A stretch of DNA of 8,176 nt from Ruminococcaceae bacterium UBA2656 (lineage in GTDB: Bacteria; Bacillota; Clostridia; Oscillospirales; Acutalibacteraceae): NCBI GenBank assembly GCA_002359465.1, contig DENA01000021.1, positions 97,017 through 105,192 of the forward strand, read 5' to 3'. The notes under the pieces were generated by a model. It had not been told where the DNA came from and did not search any database. It was given only the letters and a program-made list of their open reading frames with translations. Below are positions 1 through 6,536 of this stretch, one piece after another. A program made the position numbers and the translations under genes. The number at the start of each line of letters is the position of its first letter. Position 1 is the first letter of the stretch.

Positions 1-1698
1 ATGAATATTGATCTGTATCCCGAAAAAGCGCAGTACATAACAGGTGAGTCAGTGCGCATAATTGCGCAGCTTAATACATTTTCACAGGAAGATGGTATTG
101 CTGAGCTGAAAATTTATCATTTAAACCGCTTTATTGCCTCTTTTCAAATGTCAGTTCAGGAAGTTATGAGTTTTGAAATCGGGGAATTTCATCAGCCTTT
201 TGAGGGCTTTGGGGCCCAACTGTCCATTTTACATAATGGAGTGGAAACGGCATTTGCGGCGACGGCATTCGATGTGGTGGCCCGGCACAGTCAGATGATT
301 CGCTACGGTTTTCTCAGTGATTTCGGATCGGAGGAAAACGAGTGCGCGGATGTTGAAACACTGAGGAAATACCATATCAATATGGTGCAATATTACGACT
401 GGTCGTACCGTCACGATCATTTGGTTTCGTCTGAAAGTAAATATTCTGATATGATGGGACGACAGGTGGATTTAGAGACGGTAAAAACAAAAATTGCTGC
501 CTGCCGCCAGTACGGAATGAAATCGCTTGGATATGGTGCGGTCTATGCCGCTTCCGGAACATTTTATGAAAAGCATCCGGACTGGGCGCTTTATACGGCA
601 GCAGGCGAACCTTTTGTTTTCATCAACACTTTTTATCTTATGAATATCGCGGAAGATTCTCCGTGGCACAGCCATATCGTCAATGAGTATGCAAAAGCGG
701 TTTCACAGGTGGGGTTTGACGGCATTCATATGGATACCTACGGGTTTCCCAAAACCGCGTTTTCAAGTACAAAGGAAAGAATCCGTTTGGATGAGGAATA
801 TCCACATTTGATTGAGGATACAAAAAAGAAGCTGAACCAGATTCGGAAGGATAATTATCTGATTTTCAATAATGTAGGAAACTGGCCGGTGCAGTCGGTA
901 GCCGACACGGAACAGGATGCAATTTATATAGAAGTTTGGAAACCGTACGCACAATATTGCCATATTAAACAGATCATATTGGAAGCAGAGCGAGCATGCA
1001 GAAACAAAAAGCAGGTGATTCTTGCCGCGTATCTTGCTCCGTTTCGTACAGATACACCGGAACGTGCTCTGAATGCGGCGTTGCTCCTGACGGCCGCAAT
1101 TGCTTCGAACGGAGCGACGCACCTTTTGCTTGGAGAAAAAAACGGGGTGCTTACGCAGGGGTATTATGTGGATCATTCTGTTATGACGGAGCAGCAATCA
1201 ATGTGTTTACGAAACTATTATGATTTTCTGGTTCGCTATGCGGAGCTGCTTTATGACAAAAGTCTAAAGGATGTCAGTTTTACCCACATTGGATGGGACA
1301 ATACAGAATACGGTTGCCTAACCCATCCGTGGAGCCCGGACGGGAAAGCCGACGCTCTTTGGCTAACCATTCGGGAGAATGAGAAGTTTAAATGCATCAA
1401 TATCATTAATCTGTTTGGCTGCGAAAACGACGTTTGGAATCAGGGTAAAAATACTCCTGTTTCGCAAAGAGAAGTCGCATTTGAAGTGCAGGTAGACAGG
1501 AAAGTAGGAGGTATATTTTTTGCTTCCCCTGATCGGGGAAACAGCGCTTCACAGCACCTTAATTACCGGATGAAAGATACTGCTCGGGGGATTAAGGTGC
1601 ATTTTATGGTGCCGTATGTGGATTATTGGAGTATGGTTTATATTTTACTGGAAGAGAACTACATTGATCTTTCCGACATCAATGAAAGGGAGAACTGA
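1..1698 (+). CDS. GH66 family dextranase-like glycoside hydrolase, probably intracellular
   Basis: This 565-residue protein resembles glycoside hydrolase family 66 (dextranases and cycloisomaltooligosaccharide glucanotransferases), which act on alpha-1,6-glucans. Residues 1 to about 100 look like the N-terminal beta-sandwich, followed by a (beta/alpha)8 barrel and a C-terminal beta domain. The motif DGIHMDTYG at 240-248 carries the likely nucleophile D245, and YIEVWKP has the likely acid/base E311. Their 66-residue spacing fits characterised family members. The protein is short for the family and seems to have no room for the CBM35 insertion of glucanotransferases, so hydrolysis is more likely than cyclisation; that is inference. 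No signal peptide is seen, and residue 1 is the first base of the window, so a longer N-terminus upstream cannot be excluded. The next gene starts 2 bp after the stop, so the two form an operon. Confidence 0.85.
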   Translation: MNIDLYPEKAQYITGESVRIIAQLNTFSQEDGIAELKIYHLNRFIASFQMSVQEVMSFEIGEFHQPFEGFGAQLSILHNGVETAFAATAFDVVARHSQMIRYGFLSDFGSEENECADVETLRKYHINMVQYYDWSYRHDHLVSSESKYSDMMGRQVDLETVKTKIAACRQYGMKSLGYGAVYAASGTFYEKHPDWALYTAAGEPFVFINTFYLMNIAEDSPWHSHIVNEYAKAVSQVGFDGIHMDTYGFPKTAFSSTKERIRLDEEYPHLIEDTKKKLNQIRKDNYLIFNNVGNWPVQSVADTEQDAIYIEVWKPYAQYCHIKQIILEAERACRNKKQVILAAYLAPFRTDTPERALNAALLLTAAIASNGATHLLLGEKNGVLTQGYYVDHSVMTEQQSMCLRNYYDFLVRYAELLYDKSLKDVSFTHIGWDNTEYGCLTHPWSPDGKADALWLTIRENEKFKCINIINLFGCENDVWNQGKNTPVSQREVAFEVQVDRKVGGIFFASPDRGNSASQHLNYRMKDTARGIKVHFMVPYVDYWSMVYILLEENYIDLSDINEREN

Positions 1699-1700
1699 CT

Positions 1701-3380
1701 GTGGGAGAAACATGGTGGAAAAGTGCTGTTGTTTATCAGATTTATCCGCGCAGCTTCATGGACAGCAACGGTGACGGTATCGGCGATTTACAGGGAATTA
1801 TTCAAAAACTGGATTATATTAAGGATTTAGGCGCAGACGTCATCTGGCTCTGTCCGGTATATCAGTCTCCAAACGATGACAATGGGTATGACATCAGCGA
1901 TTACCGCAGAATTATGAACGAATTCGGTACTATGCAGGATTTCGATGAGTTGCTGAAACAGGCGCACGGAAGAAATATTCGTATCATAATGGACCTTGTG
2001 GTAAATCACACTTCCGATGAGCATCAATGGTTTGCAGAAAGCAGAAAATCAGTAAGCAACAACTATCGTGATTATTATATCTGGCGTGAAGGAAAAGCAG
2101 AAAATCCTCCTAACAATTGGGGAAGTTGTTTCGGTGGGCCGGCATGGAAATATGACGACCGGACCGGTATGTATTTCCTTCACCTTTTTTCAGAAAAGCA
2201 GCCGGATCTTAACTGGAATAACCCGGATGTTCGCGAATCGGTTTATGATATCATGACATGGTGGCTTAACAAGGGAATCGACGGCTTTCGAATGGACGTT
2301 ATCAGTTTTATATCCAAAAAATCCGAACTTCCGGACGGAGAAATAAAAGAAGGCAATCGGTTTGGAGATTTCTCCCCCCATGTCATCAATGGCCCGCTTG
2401 TTCATGAGTACCTTCAGGAAATGAACAAAAAGGTGTTGTCAAAGTATAATATTATGACAGTTGGTGAAACACCGGATGTAACGATACCGGAGGCAAAAAA
2501 ATATGCGGGTTTTGGTACCGGAGAACTGAATATGGTATTTCAGTTCGAGCATATGGGCCTTGACTCCGGAAAGCATGGCAAATGGAGCGAGAATAAATTT
2601 CAATTGTCTGACCTAAAACGTGTGATGAGCAAGTGGCAGACAGAATTATACGGTTGTGCCTGGAATAGTCTTTACTGGAGCAATCACGACCAGCCACGCG
2701 CTGTTTCTCGTTTTGGCAACGACTCGAATCCGATTTTCTGGGAAAAATCGGCTAAAATGCTGGCTACCTGTCTTCACATGATGCAAGGTACTCCGTTTAT
2801 TTACCAAGGCGAAGAACTGGGCATGACCAACGTTACATTTGAGAATTTAAAGGACTATCGTGATCTTGAAACACGAAACATCTTTGAAGAACTCGTACAT
2901 AAACAAGGGATGGATGCGGCAACAGTAATGAAATATCTTCAGCATTCCAGCCGTGACAATGCCAGAACGCCGATGCAGTGGGATGACAGTCCGAATGCCG
3001 GATTTGCATCCGCTGTACCATGGATTTCGGTAAATCCTAACTATTTAAGAATAAATGCAAAAGCAGAAGTAAAGGATCAGAATTCTATCTATAACTACTA
3101 TAAAAAATTAATTCAGCTCAGAAAGGAATATCCAGTTATCATTGATGGAAAATATGAGCTCATTGATGAAAGTAATAAAAATGTTTTTGCATATACACGA
3201 ACATCAGACAGTCAGAAGCTTTTAGTTCTTTGCAACTTCAGCGAGTATCCCGCGGAAATTTTGCTACCGGCTGATTTAGAATCAGAATACAAAGATATAC
3301 TTATTTCAAATTACAACAATGTTCATATCCGCAACAAAATGCAGCTTAGGCCTTATGAGGCTGTAGCTTGTATGGATTAG
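1701..3380 (+). CDS. malL: Oligo-1,6-glucosidase (GH13 alpha-glucosidase)
   Basis: This 559-residue protein has the full length and motifs of GH13 oligo-1,6-glucosidases, which release glucose from the non-reducing ends of isomalto-oligosaccharides in the cytoplasm. The start is a GTG, chosen because AGGGAG at 1687-1692 lies 8 bases upstream and the YQIYPRSF motif follows at once. The calcium-loop motif DSNGDGIGD lies near residues 21-29. The nucleophile is D199 (GFRMDV), the acid/base is E256 (VGETPD) and the transition-state stabiliser is D330 (NHDQPR). The subfamily motif QPDLNW is present. A valine directly follows the nucleophile, which in this subfamily is associated with alpha-1,6 rather than alpha-1,4 specificity. 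It is coupled to the GH66 gene and probably finishes off its products. The symbol is given by family resemblance; a dextran-glucosidase (dexB-type) name would also fit. Confidence 0.92.
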   Translation: MGETWWKSAVVYQIYPRSFMDSNGDGIGDLQGIIQKLDYIKDLGADVIWLCPVYQSPNDDNGYDISDYRRIMNEFGTMQDFDELLKQAHGRNIRIIMDLVVNHTSDEHQWFAESRKSVSNNYRDYYIWREGKAENPPNNWGSCFGGPAWKYDDRTGMYFLHLFSEKQPDLNWNNPDVRESVYDIMTWWLNKGIDGFRMDVISFISKKSELPDGEIKEGNRFGDFSPHVINGPLVHEYLQEMNKKVLSKYNIMTVGETPDVTIPEAKKYAGFGTGELNMVFQFEHMGLDSGKHGKWSENKFQLSDLKRVMSKWQTELYGCAWNSLYWSNHDQPRAVSRFGNDSNPIFWEKSAKMLATCLHMMQGTPFIYQGEELGMTNVTFENLKDYRDLETRNIFEELVHKQGMDAATVMKYLQHSSRDNARTPMQWDDSPNAGFASAVPWISVNPNYLRINAKAEVKDQNSIYNYYKKLIQLRKEYPVIIDGKYELIDESNKNVFAYTRTSDSQKLLVLCNFSEYPAEILLPADLESEYKDILISNYNNVHIRNKMQLRPYEAVACMD

Positions 3381-3420
3381 ATTGAAATTTTCTCTTTATT
3401 ATCTTTTTCCTTGTATTACG

Positions 3421-3456
3421 AAAAGGGCTTGCAACACTCTTGAATGCTGCAAGCCC
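3421..3456 (-). terminator. Intrinsic terminator downstream of the tRNA scar
   Basis: A hairpin at 3425-3456 has a 9-bp outer stem (GGGCTTGCA / TGCAAGCCC). Read on the minus strand it extends inward through G-U pairs, and it is followed by TTTT at 3424-3421. It sits 4 bases past the CCA end of the minus-strand tRNA fragment, so it is probably the native tRNA terminator. On the plus strand it lacks a T-run but might weakly stop reading from the GH13 gene. Confidence 0.75.
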
Positions 3457-3460
3457 ATAA

Positions 3461-3527
3461 TGGCGGAAGCGGGTGGGATTCGAACCCATGTGCCGGCCCA
3501 ACACCGACAAAACGATTTCGAGCCGTT
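3461..3527 (-). other. Attachment-site scar: 3' part of a class II tRNA, probably tRNA-Ser(CGA)
   Basis: Read on the minus strand, this has an anticodon arm (5-bp stem 3527-3523/3515-3511, 7-base loop CTCGAAA with CGA at 3520-3518), a long variable arm (GTCGG/CCGGC stem), a T-arm with TTCGAAT loop, an acceptor 3' strand, discriminator G and an encoded CCA at 3463-3461. The matching acceptor 5' strand (GGAAGCG) and D-arm are absent on the 5' side, so it is not a working tRNA gene. A half tRNA starting at the anticodon stem is the usual product of tyrosine-recombinase integration, leaving the intact gene at the far end of the element. Oddities: the T-stem has an A-C mismatch, and 13 rather than 12 bases separate the T-loop from the discriminator, as in tRNA-Sec. 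The anticodon loop nevertheless reads Ser(CGA). Confidence 0.75.
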
Positions 3528-3577
3528 GAGAAAACGGCACGGTATCTCACAGAACGTCACGGTTCATCACGGGAAAA
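3522..3577. repeat. Palindrome and 10-bp-phased CAC repeats beside the attachment site
   Basis: GCCGTT (3522-3527) and AACGGC (3533-3538) form a perfect 6-bp inverted repeat around a 5-base centre that overlaps the tRNA anticodon stem. Immediately after it, CAC recurs at 3538, 3548, 3558 and 3568, exactly 10 bp apart and mostly as CACGG. Sites on one helical face next to an att core are typical of integrase or excisionase binding. That function is inferred from position and spacing only. Confidence 0.5.
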
Positions 3578-3580
3578 ACC

Positions 3581-3666
3581 GCCTTGAAACCTAGTGTTTC
3601 CAAGGCATTGAGCCAGCAAGCCCTGATAAAATAAGGGCTTATGAGCACTCCGGTTCGTCAACCGGA
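3581..3666. repeat. Three hairpins in the gene-free element end
   Basis: There are three separate inverted repeats: 3581-3605 (GCCTTG-AAAC / GTTTCCAAGGC with a one-base bulge), 3618-3640 (AAGCCCT / AGGGCTT, 9-base loop) and 3649-3666 (TCCGGTT / AACCGGA, 4-base loop CGTC, perfect). None has a convincing T-run, so they are not called terminators. They sit between the att scar and the first element gene and may be protein-binding or structural sites. Confidence 0.45.
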
Positions 3667-3701
3667 TTTCAAGCAAAAATGCCCCTGTTTTGCTGATTTT
3701 C

Positions 3702-3782
3702 TGCAAAAGTGCAAGAAAACTGCAAGATGAAATTTCCTGACGCCATGCGCCTTTCAAGAACCGACCTTGTAAAATTGCAAGA
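3702..3782 (+). repeat. Repeated TGCAARA words, candidate arm-type sites
   Basis: TGCAARA occurs at 3702-3708, 3710-3716, 3721-3727 and 3776-3782, all on the plus strand. Short direct repeats a few hundred bases inside an att core are where tyrosine integrases commonly place arm-type sites. The last copy overlaps the -35 box proposed for the downstream operon. The rest of 3528-3850 shows no credible gene; an open frame across 3382-3594 only reads through the tRNA scar. Confidence 0.4.
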
Positions 3783-3804
3783 AACAGGACCCTGATTTTA
3801 GAAT
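3775..3804 (+). promoter_or_regulatory. Candidate promoter for the double-HTH operon
   Basis: TTGCAA at 3775-3780 and TAGAAT at 3799-3804 are 18 bp apart, a moderate match to a sigma-A type promoter about 46 bp ahead of the ATG at 3851. A TGCAAGA repeat overlaps the -35, so a protein bound there could control the operon. Confidence 0.4.
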
Positions 3805-3850
3805 GATTCTCCTTTCTGCCGTCGGCAAACAACGGAAAGGAAGAATCCAT

Positions 3851-4312
3851 ATGACACAGGAACAACTCCGTAAAAAGCTGGAGCGGCAGTTCAAAAAATA
3901 TCCCGACTGCGTATTTCCTGAGGATGTATCCAAAATGCTTCACCTCGGTATCAACACCGTTTACCACATGCTGAAGGGCAACCTGATCTCCTGTTATCTT
4001 GTGACCAACAAATATCATGTGGCCAAGCAGGACGTGATTGACTTTGTTCTCGCCAGCGGCTACACCGAATGCATCTCACCCACCGACCAGCGCAAGGAAA
4101 TCCAAAAGCATTGCGCCAAGGAGCCGCGAACCGCTTCTGAGATTTCGAGTATACTGGGAGTATCCAACCAATACTGCCGAAAGGTGCTGCTGGCGCCCAT
4201 GTGCCGGGAGAAGATGTTGGAATCCTATGTTTCCTCAGGTAACGACCGTTATAAGGGCGTAGTGCTATATCAGTGCAAAAAGCAACAGCCCGGACGAGGC
4301 TCCAAAAAATGA
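3851..4312 (+). CDS. Two-domain helix-turn-helix protein, excisionase/MerR-like
   Basis: This 153-residue protein is probably DNA-binding. Residues 21-67 (VFPEDVSKMLHLGINTVYHM and on) fit an excisionase/MerR-type winged HTH with its recognition helix followed by a wing. Residues 92-140 (SEISSILGVSNQYCRKVL) look like a second HTH. The open frame extends upstream to 3803, but the ATG at 3851 is chosen because AAGGAAG at 3837-3843 precedes it at good spacing and the upstream extension has no domain. It is the first gene inside the element and overlaps the next gene by ATGA. Likely roles are directionality factor for excision or regulator of element genes; nothing in the sequence distinguishes these. 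The high fraction of GC-ending codons differs from the AT-rich genes further right. Confidence 0.75.
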   Translation: MTQEQLRKKLERQFKKYPDCVFPEDVSKMLHLGINTVYHMLKGNLISCYLVTNKYHVAKQDVIDFVLASGYTECISPTDQRKEIQKHCAKEPRTASEISSILGVSNQYCRKVLLAPMCREKMLESYVSSGNDRYKGVVLYQCKKQQPGRGSKK

Positions 4313-4878
4313 GTAAGTATGCCGATTTAAAGGGTCGGTATCCTGAAGACCTGACTCTGGACGAAGTGCGCACGATCTTGCACATCAGCAAGCGTAAAGC
4401 CAGCTATATGCTGAAAAACGGCTACATCCCCTGCAAGGACAGCGGCAAGAAGACGCGCAACTTTCGGGTCAAGCTGAAGGATGTCATTTCTTATCTGGAA
4501 GAGCATCCGGAAAAATATATGCTTCCCAGCGGAGCCTTTTCTTCTGCCACTCCGCATCAGCACGGAAAAGGGGCACAAAGGCTGCCTGTAGAAGAATTCC
4601 GCCTCTGGCTGGAGGATGAGTGGTTTGCCGCGCCGGATGCCATGACCAAAAGAAAAATGGCGCAGTTGACAGGCTATTCCGACAGCGCCTTTCAAGGCTG
4701 GATTTCGGCTGGAAAGCTGAGGTGCGTTTTACTCTATAACCAATCTGTGACAGCCAAGGTATGGTTAATCGATTTTTACTGTCATGACGGCTACCTCATT
4801 ATACATAAATCGAAAAAGCACCAGAAACTGCTGAACCGGTTTTTTGAGGAATATCATGGCGAACCCGCGCGGCGTTGA
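4309..4878 (+). CDS. Second excisionase-like double-HTH protein
   Basis: This 189-residue protein has the same layout as its upstream neighbour. Residues 14-64 (LTLDEVRTILHISKRKASYM, a basic wing, then VKLKDVISYL) form an excisionase-like HTH. A second helical DNA-binding-like segment lies at about 112-155 (KRKMAQLTGYSDSAFQGWIS). The start ATG overlaps the upstream TGA as ATGA, with GAGG at 4296-4299 nine bases ahead, so translation is probably coupled. Longer frames start at 4273 inside the upstream gene but lack a ribosome site. The shared hallmark 'LH(L/I)...(Y)HML/YMLK' suggests the pair arose by duplication or works as a heteromeric complex; this is inference. The function may be control of excision or of element transcription. 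Confidence 0.75.
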   Translation: MSKYADLKGRYPEDLTLDEVRTILHISKRKASYMLKNGYIPCKDSGKKTRNFRVKLKDVISYLEEHPEKYMLPSGAFSSATPHQHGKGAQRLPVEEFRLWLEDEWFAAPDAMTKRKMAQLTGYSDSAFQGWISAGKLRCVLLYNQSVTAKVWLIDFYCHDGYLIIHKSKKHQKLLNRFFEEYHGEPARR

Positions 4879-4903
4879 TATTTTGAGGAACTTAGGCTAA
4901 AAT
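4875..4903 (+). promoter_or_regulatory. Near-consensus promoter overlapping a terminator arm
   Basis: TTGATA at 4875-4880, a 17-bp spacer and TAAAAT at 4898-4903 each differ from the sigma-A consensus at one base. The -35 covers the stop codon of the second HTH gene and the -10 lies within the 5' arm of the terminator hairpin. The expected start near 4910 falls in the hairpin loop, so its RNA would lack the 5' arm. It probably drives the small gene at 4957. Confidence 0.6.
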
Positions 4904-4936
4904 AGAAACCGGCTCTGTTTTAGCCTGAGTTTTTAT
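4891..4936 (+). terminator. Intrinsic terminator of the double-HTH operon
   Basis: CTTAGGCTAAAA (4891-4902) pairs with TTTTAGCCTGAG (4918-4929), a 12-bp stem with one T-G pair and a 15-base loop, followed by TTTTTATTT. It ends the HTH operon only 13 bp after the stop codon and lies 21 bp ahead of the next ATG. Confidence 0.8.
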
Positions 4937-4956
4937 TTAGCAAGGAGGTTGACAAG

Positions 4957-5247
4957 ATGGAAAAATTCATTCCCTATGAGAAACTGCCCAAGAAAATGCG
5001 GCGGGAGCTTGCCGCAGCGCGGCGAGGGAACTGGGGCTCGCTGAATCCCGTTACCCGCAAGCCGGAAAATCCAAAAGCCTACAATCGGAAAAAGGCACGG
5101 AAATGGAGTGATGAATCACCCATGACCGTGCCTTTTGATTTGAATTATTTATCCCGCACAGAGTATTTCACTTTATTTCCATATTTTTGTGCTGACAAAA
5201 GGCCAAGGCCCTCAAATTTTAGCACGAAACCGCGTATCGTAGCATAG
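4957..5247 (+). CDS. Small basic protein of the element, 3' end replaced
   Basis: The frame encodes 96 residues from an ATG with a strong AAGGAGG at 4942-4948. Residues 1-62 form a coherent, very basic protein (motifs KKMRREL, NPVTRKPENPK, AYNRKKARKW). The rest, from about residue 63, is antisense to the 3' end of the convergent Fic gene and is unlikely to be original sequence. I do not recognise a named family and assign no function; a nucleic-acid-binding role is only suggested by charge. A decayed copy of the same gene lies at about 6391-6536 and supports the reality of the first 62 residues. It overlaps the Fic gene tail-to-tail by 103 bp. Transcription probably comes from the promoter embedded in the preceding terminator. 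Confidence 0.65.
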   Translation: MEKFIPYEKLPKKMRRELAAARRGNWGSLNPVTRKPENPKAYNRKKARKWSDESPMTVPFDLNYLSRTEYFTLFPYFCADKRPRPSNFSTKPRIVA

Positions 5248-6317
5248 GCGGCGTTGCCAAAGTCACGTTCAAGCTGTTTGGTGGAAAATTCACCGATTCC
5301 GTATGCGGACAGGGCAAAGTTCCAAAGGTCCTTTTCTTTCTCTGTGATTTGGCCGTCATCCAATGCTTTGCGGAAAGATTCCAGATTATTGACTAGGGGC
5401 AATGTGCTGCCGAGTTTGTTGTATACATTTTCAATGAAGTAGACTAGGAACGGCGTTACATCCATCACGCCGCTGATCTTCGCATTTTCCTCGGCCAGCG
5501 AATAGGCGCTATAATATCCCTTTCGGCTTCGCTCGATGTAGCTGGAGAACGGGATGAACAGCGCGGACGAATAACCCTGCCTCTTCAAGTACCATAGATA
5601 CATAAGCCTGGCCATGCGGCCGTTTCCGTCAAAATACGGATGCAGATACGCAATATAGAAATGGATCACCGCCGCCTTGAGCAAATCGTTTATCGTGCTT
5701 TCAGCATTGATGAAGGTCATGAATTTGCTCATATATTCAGAAAGCTTTTCATAAGGCAGTCCGGTATGCTCCAGTTCCTGACCAACGATGTACACACTGT
5801 CGTGCCTATAAAACATGTCAGACTTCAGTTTGACATTTTCCGGCAGGTATTGGCCGATAGCTATGTCATAAAGAGTGTGTATGTTTTCTTCCGTGATCTC
5901 GTTGTCAGGATCAGAGATAAACTCAAGGCCCTTTTTCATGCCATAGATACGGTTCTCACTCTCGTCGGCAGGCGCATAGCCTCGCAGTATTTTTCTCACG
6001 CTATCCCGCGAAAAGTCGATGCTTTCTATGGTAAACGAAGATGCAATTTCGTCCTCCATAGCCTTGAGGCCAAAAGGCTCATTTGAACTCTGAGGCGTAA
6101 GGAGAAGTTTTACTGCGTTTATTTGTACCTGTGCCGCATTTTCCATATAGACAAGATCATTACCGGTAAAGTCCGGAATAGGCATAGTTTTATAAACGCT
6201 GGTCTTCAGCAGTCCTATGAGTTCCTTCATGTCTACGTCCGGGAACTTATACTTTATTTTTTTCAGATCGGTAATACTTTTGTCCGAGAGTATTTTGGCA
6301 TAAAGCGACGCGTCCAT
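5145..6317 (-). CDS. Fic domain protein (AMPylase type) with N-terminal inhibitory helix and C-terminal winged HTH
   Basis: This 390-residue protein carries the canonical Fic motif HPYFDGNGRMAR at 226-237, with catalytic H226 and the glycines and arginines for nucleotide binding, so AMP transfer to target proteins is predicted. An N-terminal inhibitory-type motif is seen at 94-98 (S-F-T-I-E), typical of self-inhibited class II Fic proteins, but the residue after E98 is Ser where Gly or Asn is usual. The C-terminal 80 residues (EFSTKQLERDFG and following) resemble a winged HTH. An ATG exists at 6356, but 6317 is chosen because AAGGGG lies 8 bases upstream. The gene points toward and abuts the small gene at 4957. 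No antitoxin gene is adjacent, which fits in-cis inhibition. The target is unknown. Confidence 0.88.
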   Translation of the reverse strand: MDASLYAKILSDKSITDLKKIKYKFPDVDMKELIGLLKTSVYKTMPIPDFTGNDLVYMENAAQVQINAVKLLLTPQSSNEPFGLKAMEDEIASSFTIESIDFSRDSVRKILRGYAPADESENRIYGMKKGLEFISDPDNEITEENIHTLYDIAIGQYLPENVKLKSDMFYRHDSVYIVGQELEHTGLPYEKLSEYMSKFMTFINAESTINDLLKAAVIHFYIAYLHPYFDGNGRMARLMYLWYLKRQGYSSALFIPFSSYIERSRKGYYSAYSLAEENAKISGVMDVTPFLVYFIENVYNKLGSTLPLVNNLESFRKALDDGQITEKEKDLWNFALSAYGIGEFSTKQLERDFGNAAYATIRGFVLKFEGLGLLSAQKYGNKVKYSVRDK

Positions 6318-6335
6318 AGAAACAACCCCTTCCAG

Positions 6336-6387
6336 ATTGATAATATATAGTATCATTATGTATCAATATAACAAAGATTATATTGAT
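6336..6387 (-). promoter_or_regulatory. Promoter and possible operator of the Fic gene
   Basis: On the minus strand TTGTTA (6374-6369) and TACTAT (6352-6347) are 16 bp apart, upstream of the chosen Fic start. Inverted arms ATTGATA (6336-6342) and TATCAAT (6361-6367) enclose the -10, GTATC is directly repeated at 6350-6354 and 6360-6364, and a third ATTGAT lies at 6382-6387. Such arms fit a repressor, possibly the Fic protein's own winged HTH. Confidence 0.4.
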
Positions 6388-6390
6388 GTG

Positions 6391-6536
6391 CAAGCCCAAA
6401 TGATAGGTGAGCATTGTAATAATCGAGGACAACATTAGGAGCTTCCTACCAACTTGCAAGTCGGAGAATCCAAAAGTCTACAATTGCAAATCATAGTAAG
6501 GGAGATGATTCATCCTAACCATGTCTTTTGACTTAT
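6391..6536 (+). pseudogene. Decayed second copy of the small basic protein gene
   Basis: This stretch aligns with the gene at 4957. The best block, 6456-6484 against 5057-5085, matches at 26 of 29 bases, and all three differences are transitions. Pieces of the protein can be read in shifting frames: MIGEHCNNRGQ matches MRRELAAARRGN, SENPKVYNCKS matches PENPKAYNRKK, and MSFDLY matches MTVPFDLN. In-frame stops and indels prevent translation. It lies just beyond the start side of the Fic gene, in the same orientation as copy 1, so the Fic gene sits between two direct repeats. Its 3' end runs into the stop codon of the deformylase gene. Confidence 0.7.

Noticed and set aside
763..1197. 144-codon minus-strand frame inside the GH66 gene
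   Set aside because: It lies antisense to a clear glycoside hydrolase, shows no domain, and its Cys/Arg/Ile-rich composition is that of a shadow frame.
3538..3577. Short repeats as a CRISPR array
   Set aside because: The repeated word is only 3-5 bases with a 10-bp period and no spacer-length units; phased protein sites fit better.
3382..3594. Plus-strand 70-codon open frame after the GH13 gene
   Set aside because: It reads through the terminator and the antisense of the tRNA fragment, giving the typical spurious GGIRTHVP translation. There is no ribosome site.
3618..3666. Hairpins as intrinsic terminators
   Set aside because: Neither strand has a T-run after the stems.
3803..3850. Upstream start at 3803 for the first HTH gene
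   Set aside because: The added residues lack domain character, and a good ribosome site precedes the ATG at 3851. The proposed promoter -10 box (3799-3804) also overlaps this start.
5640..6086. 148-codon plus-strand frame inside the Fic gene
   Set aside because: It is antisense to the Fic catalytic core, has no ribosome site and no recognisable motif.
5145..6317. Fic gene plus small gene as a Fic-type toxin-antitoxin pair
   Set aside because: The Fic protein carries its own inhibitory motif, the small gene is convergent rather than upstream in the same operon, and the small protein lacks the inhibitory helix motif.
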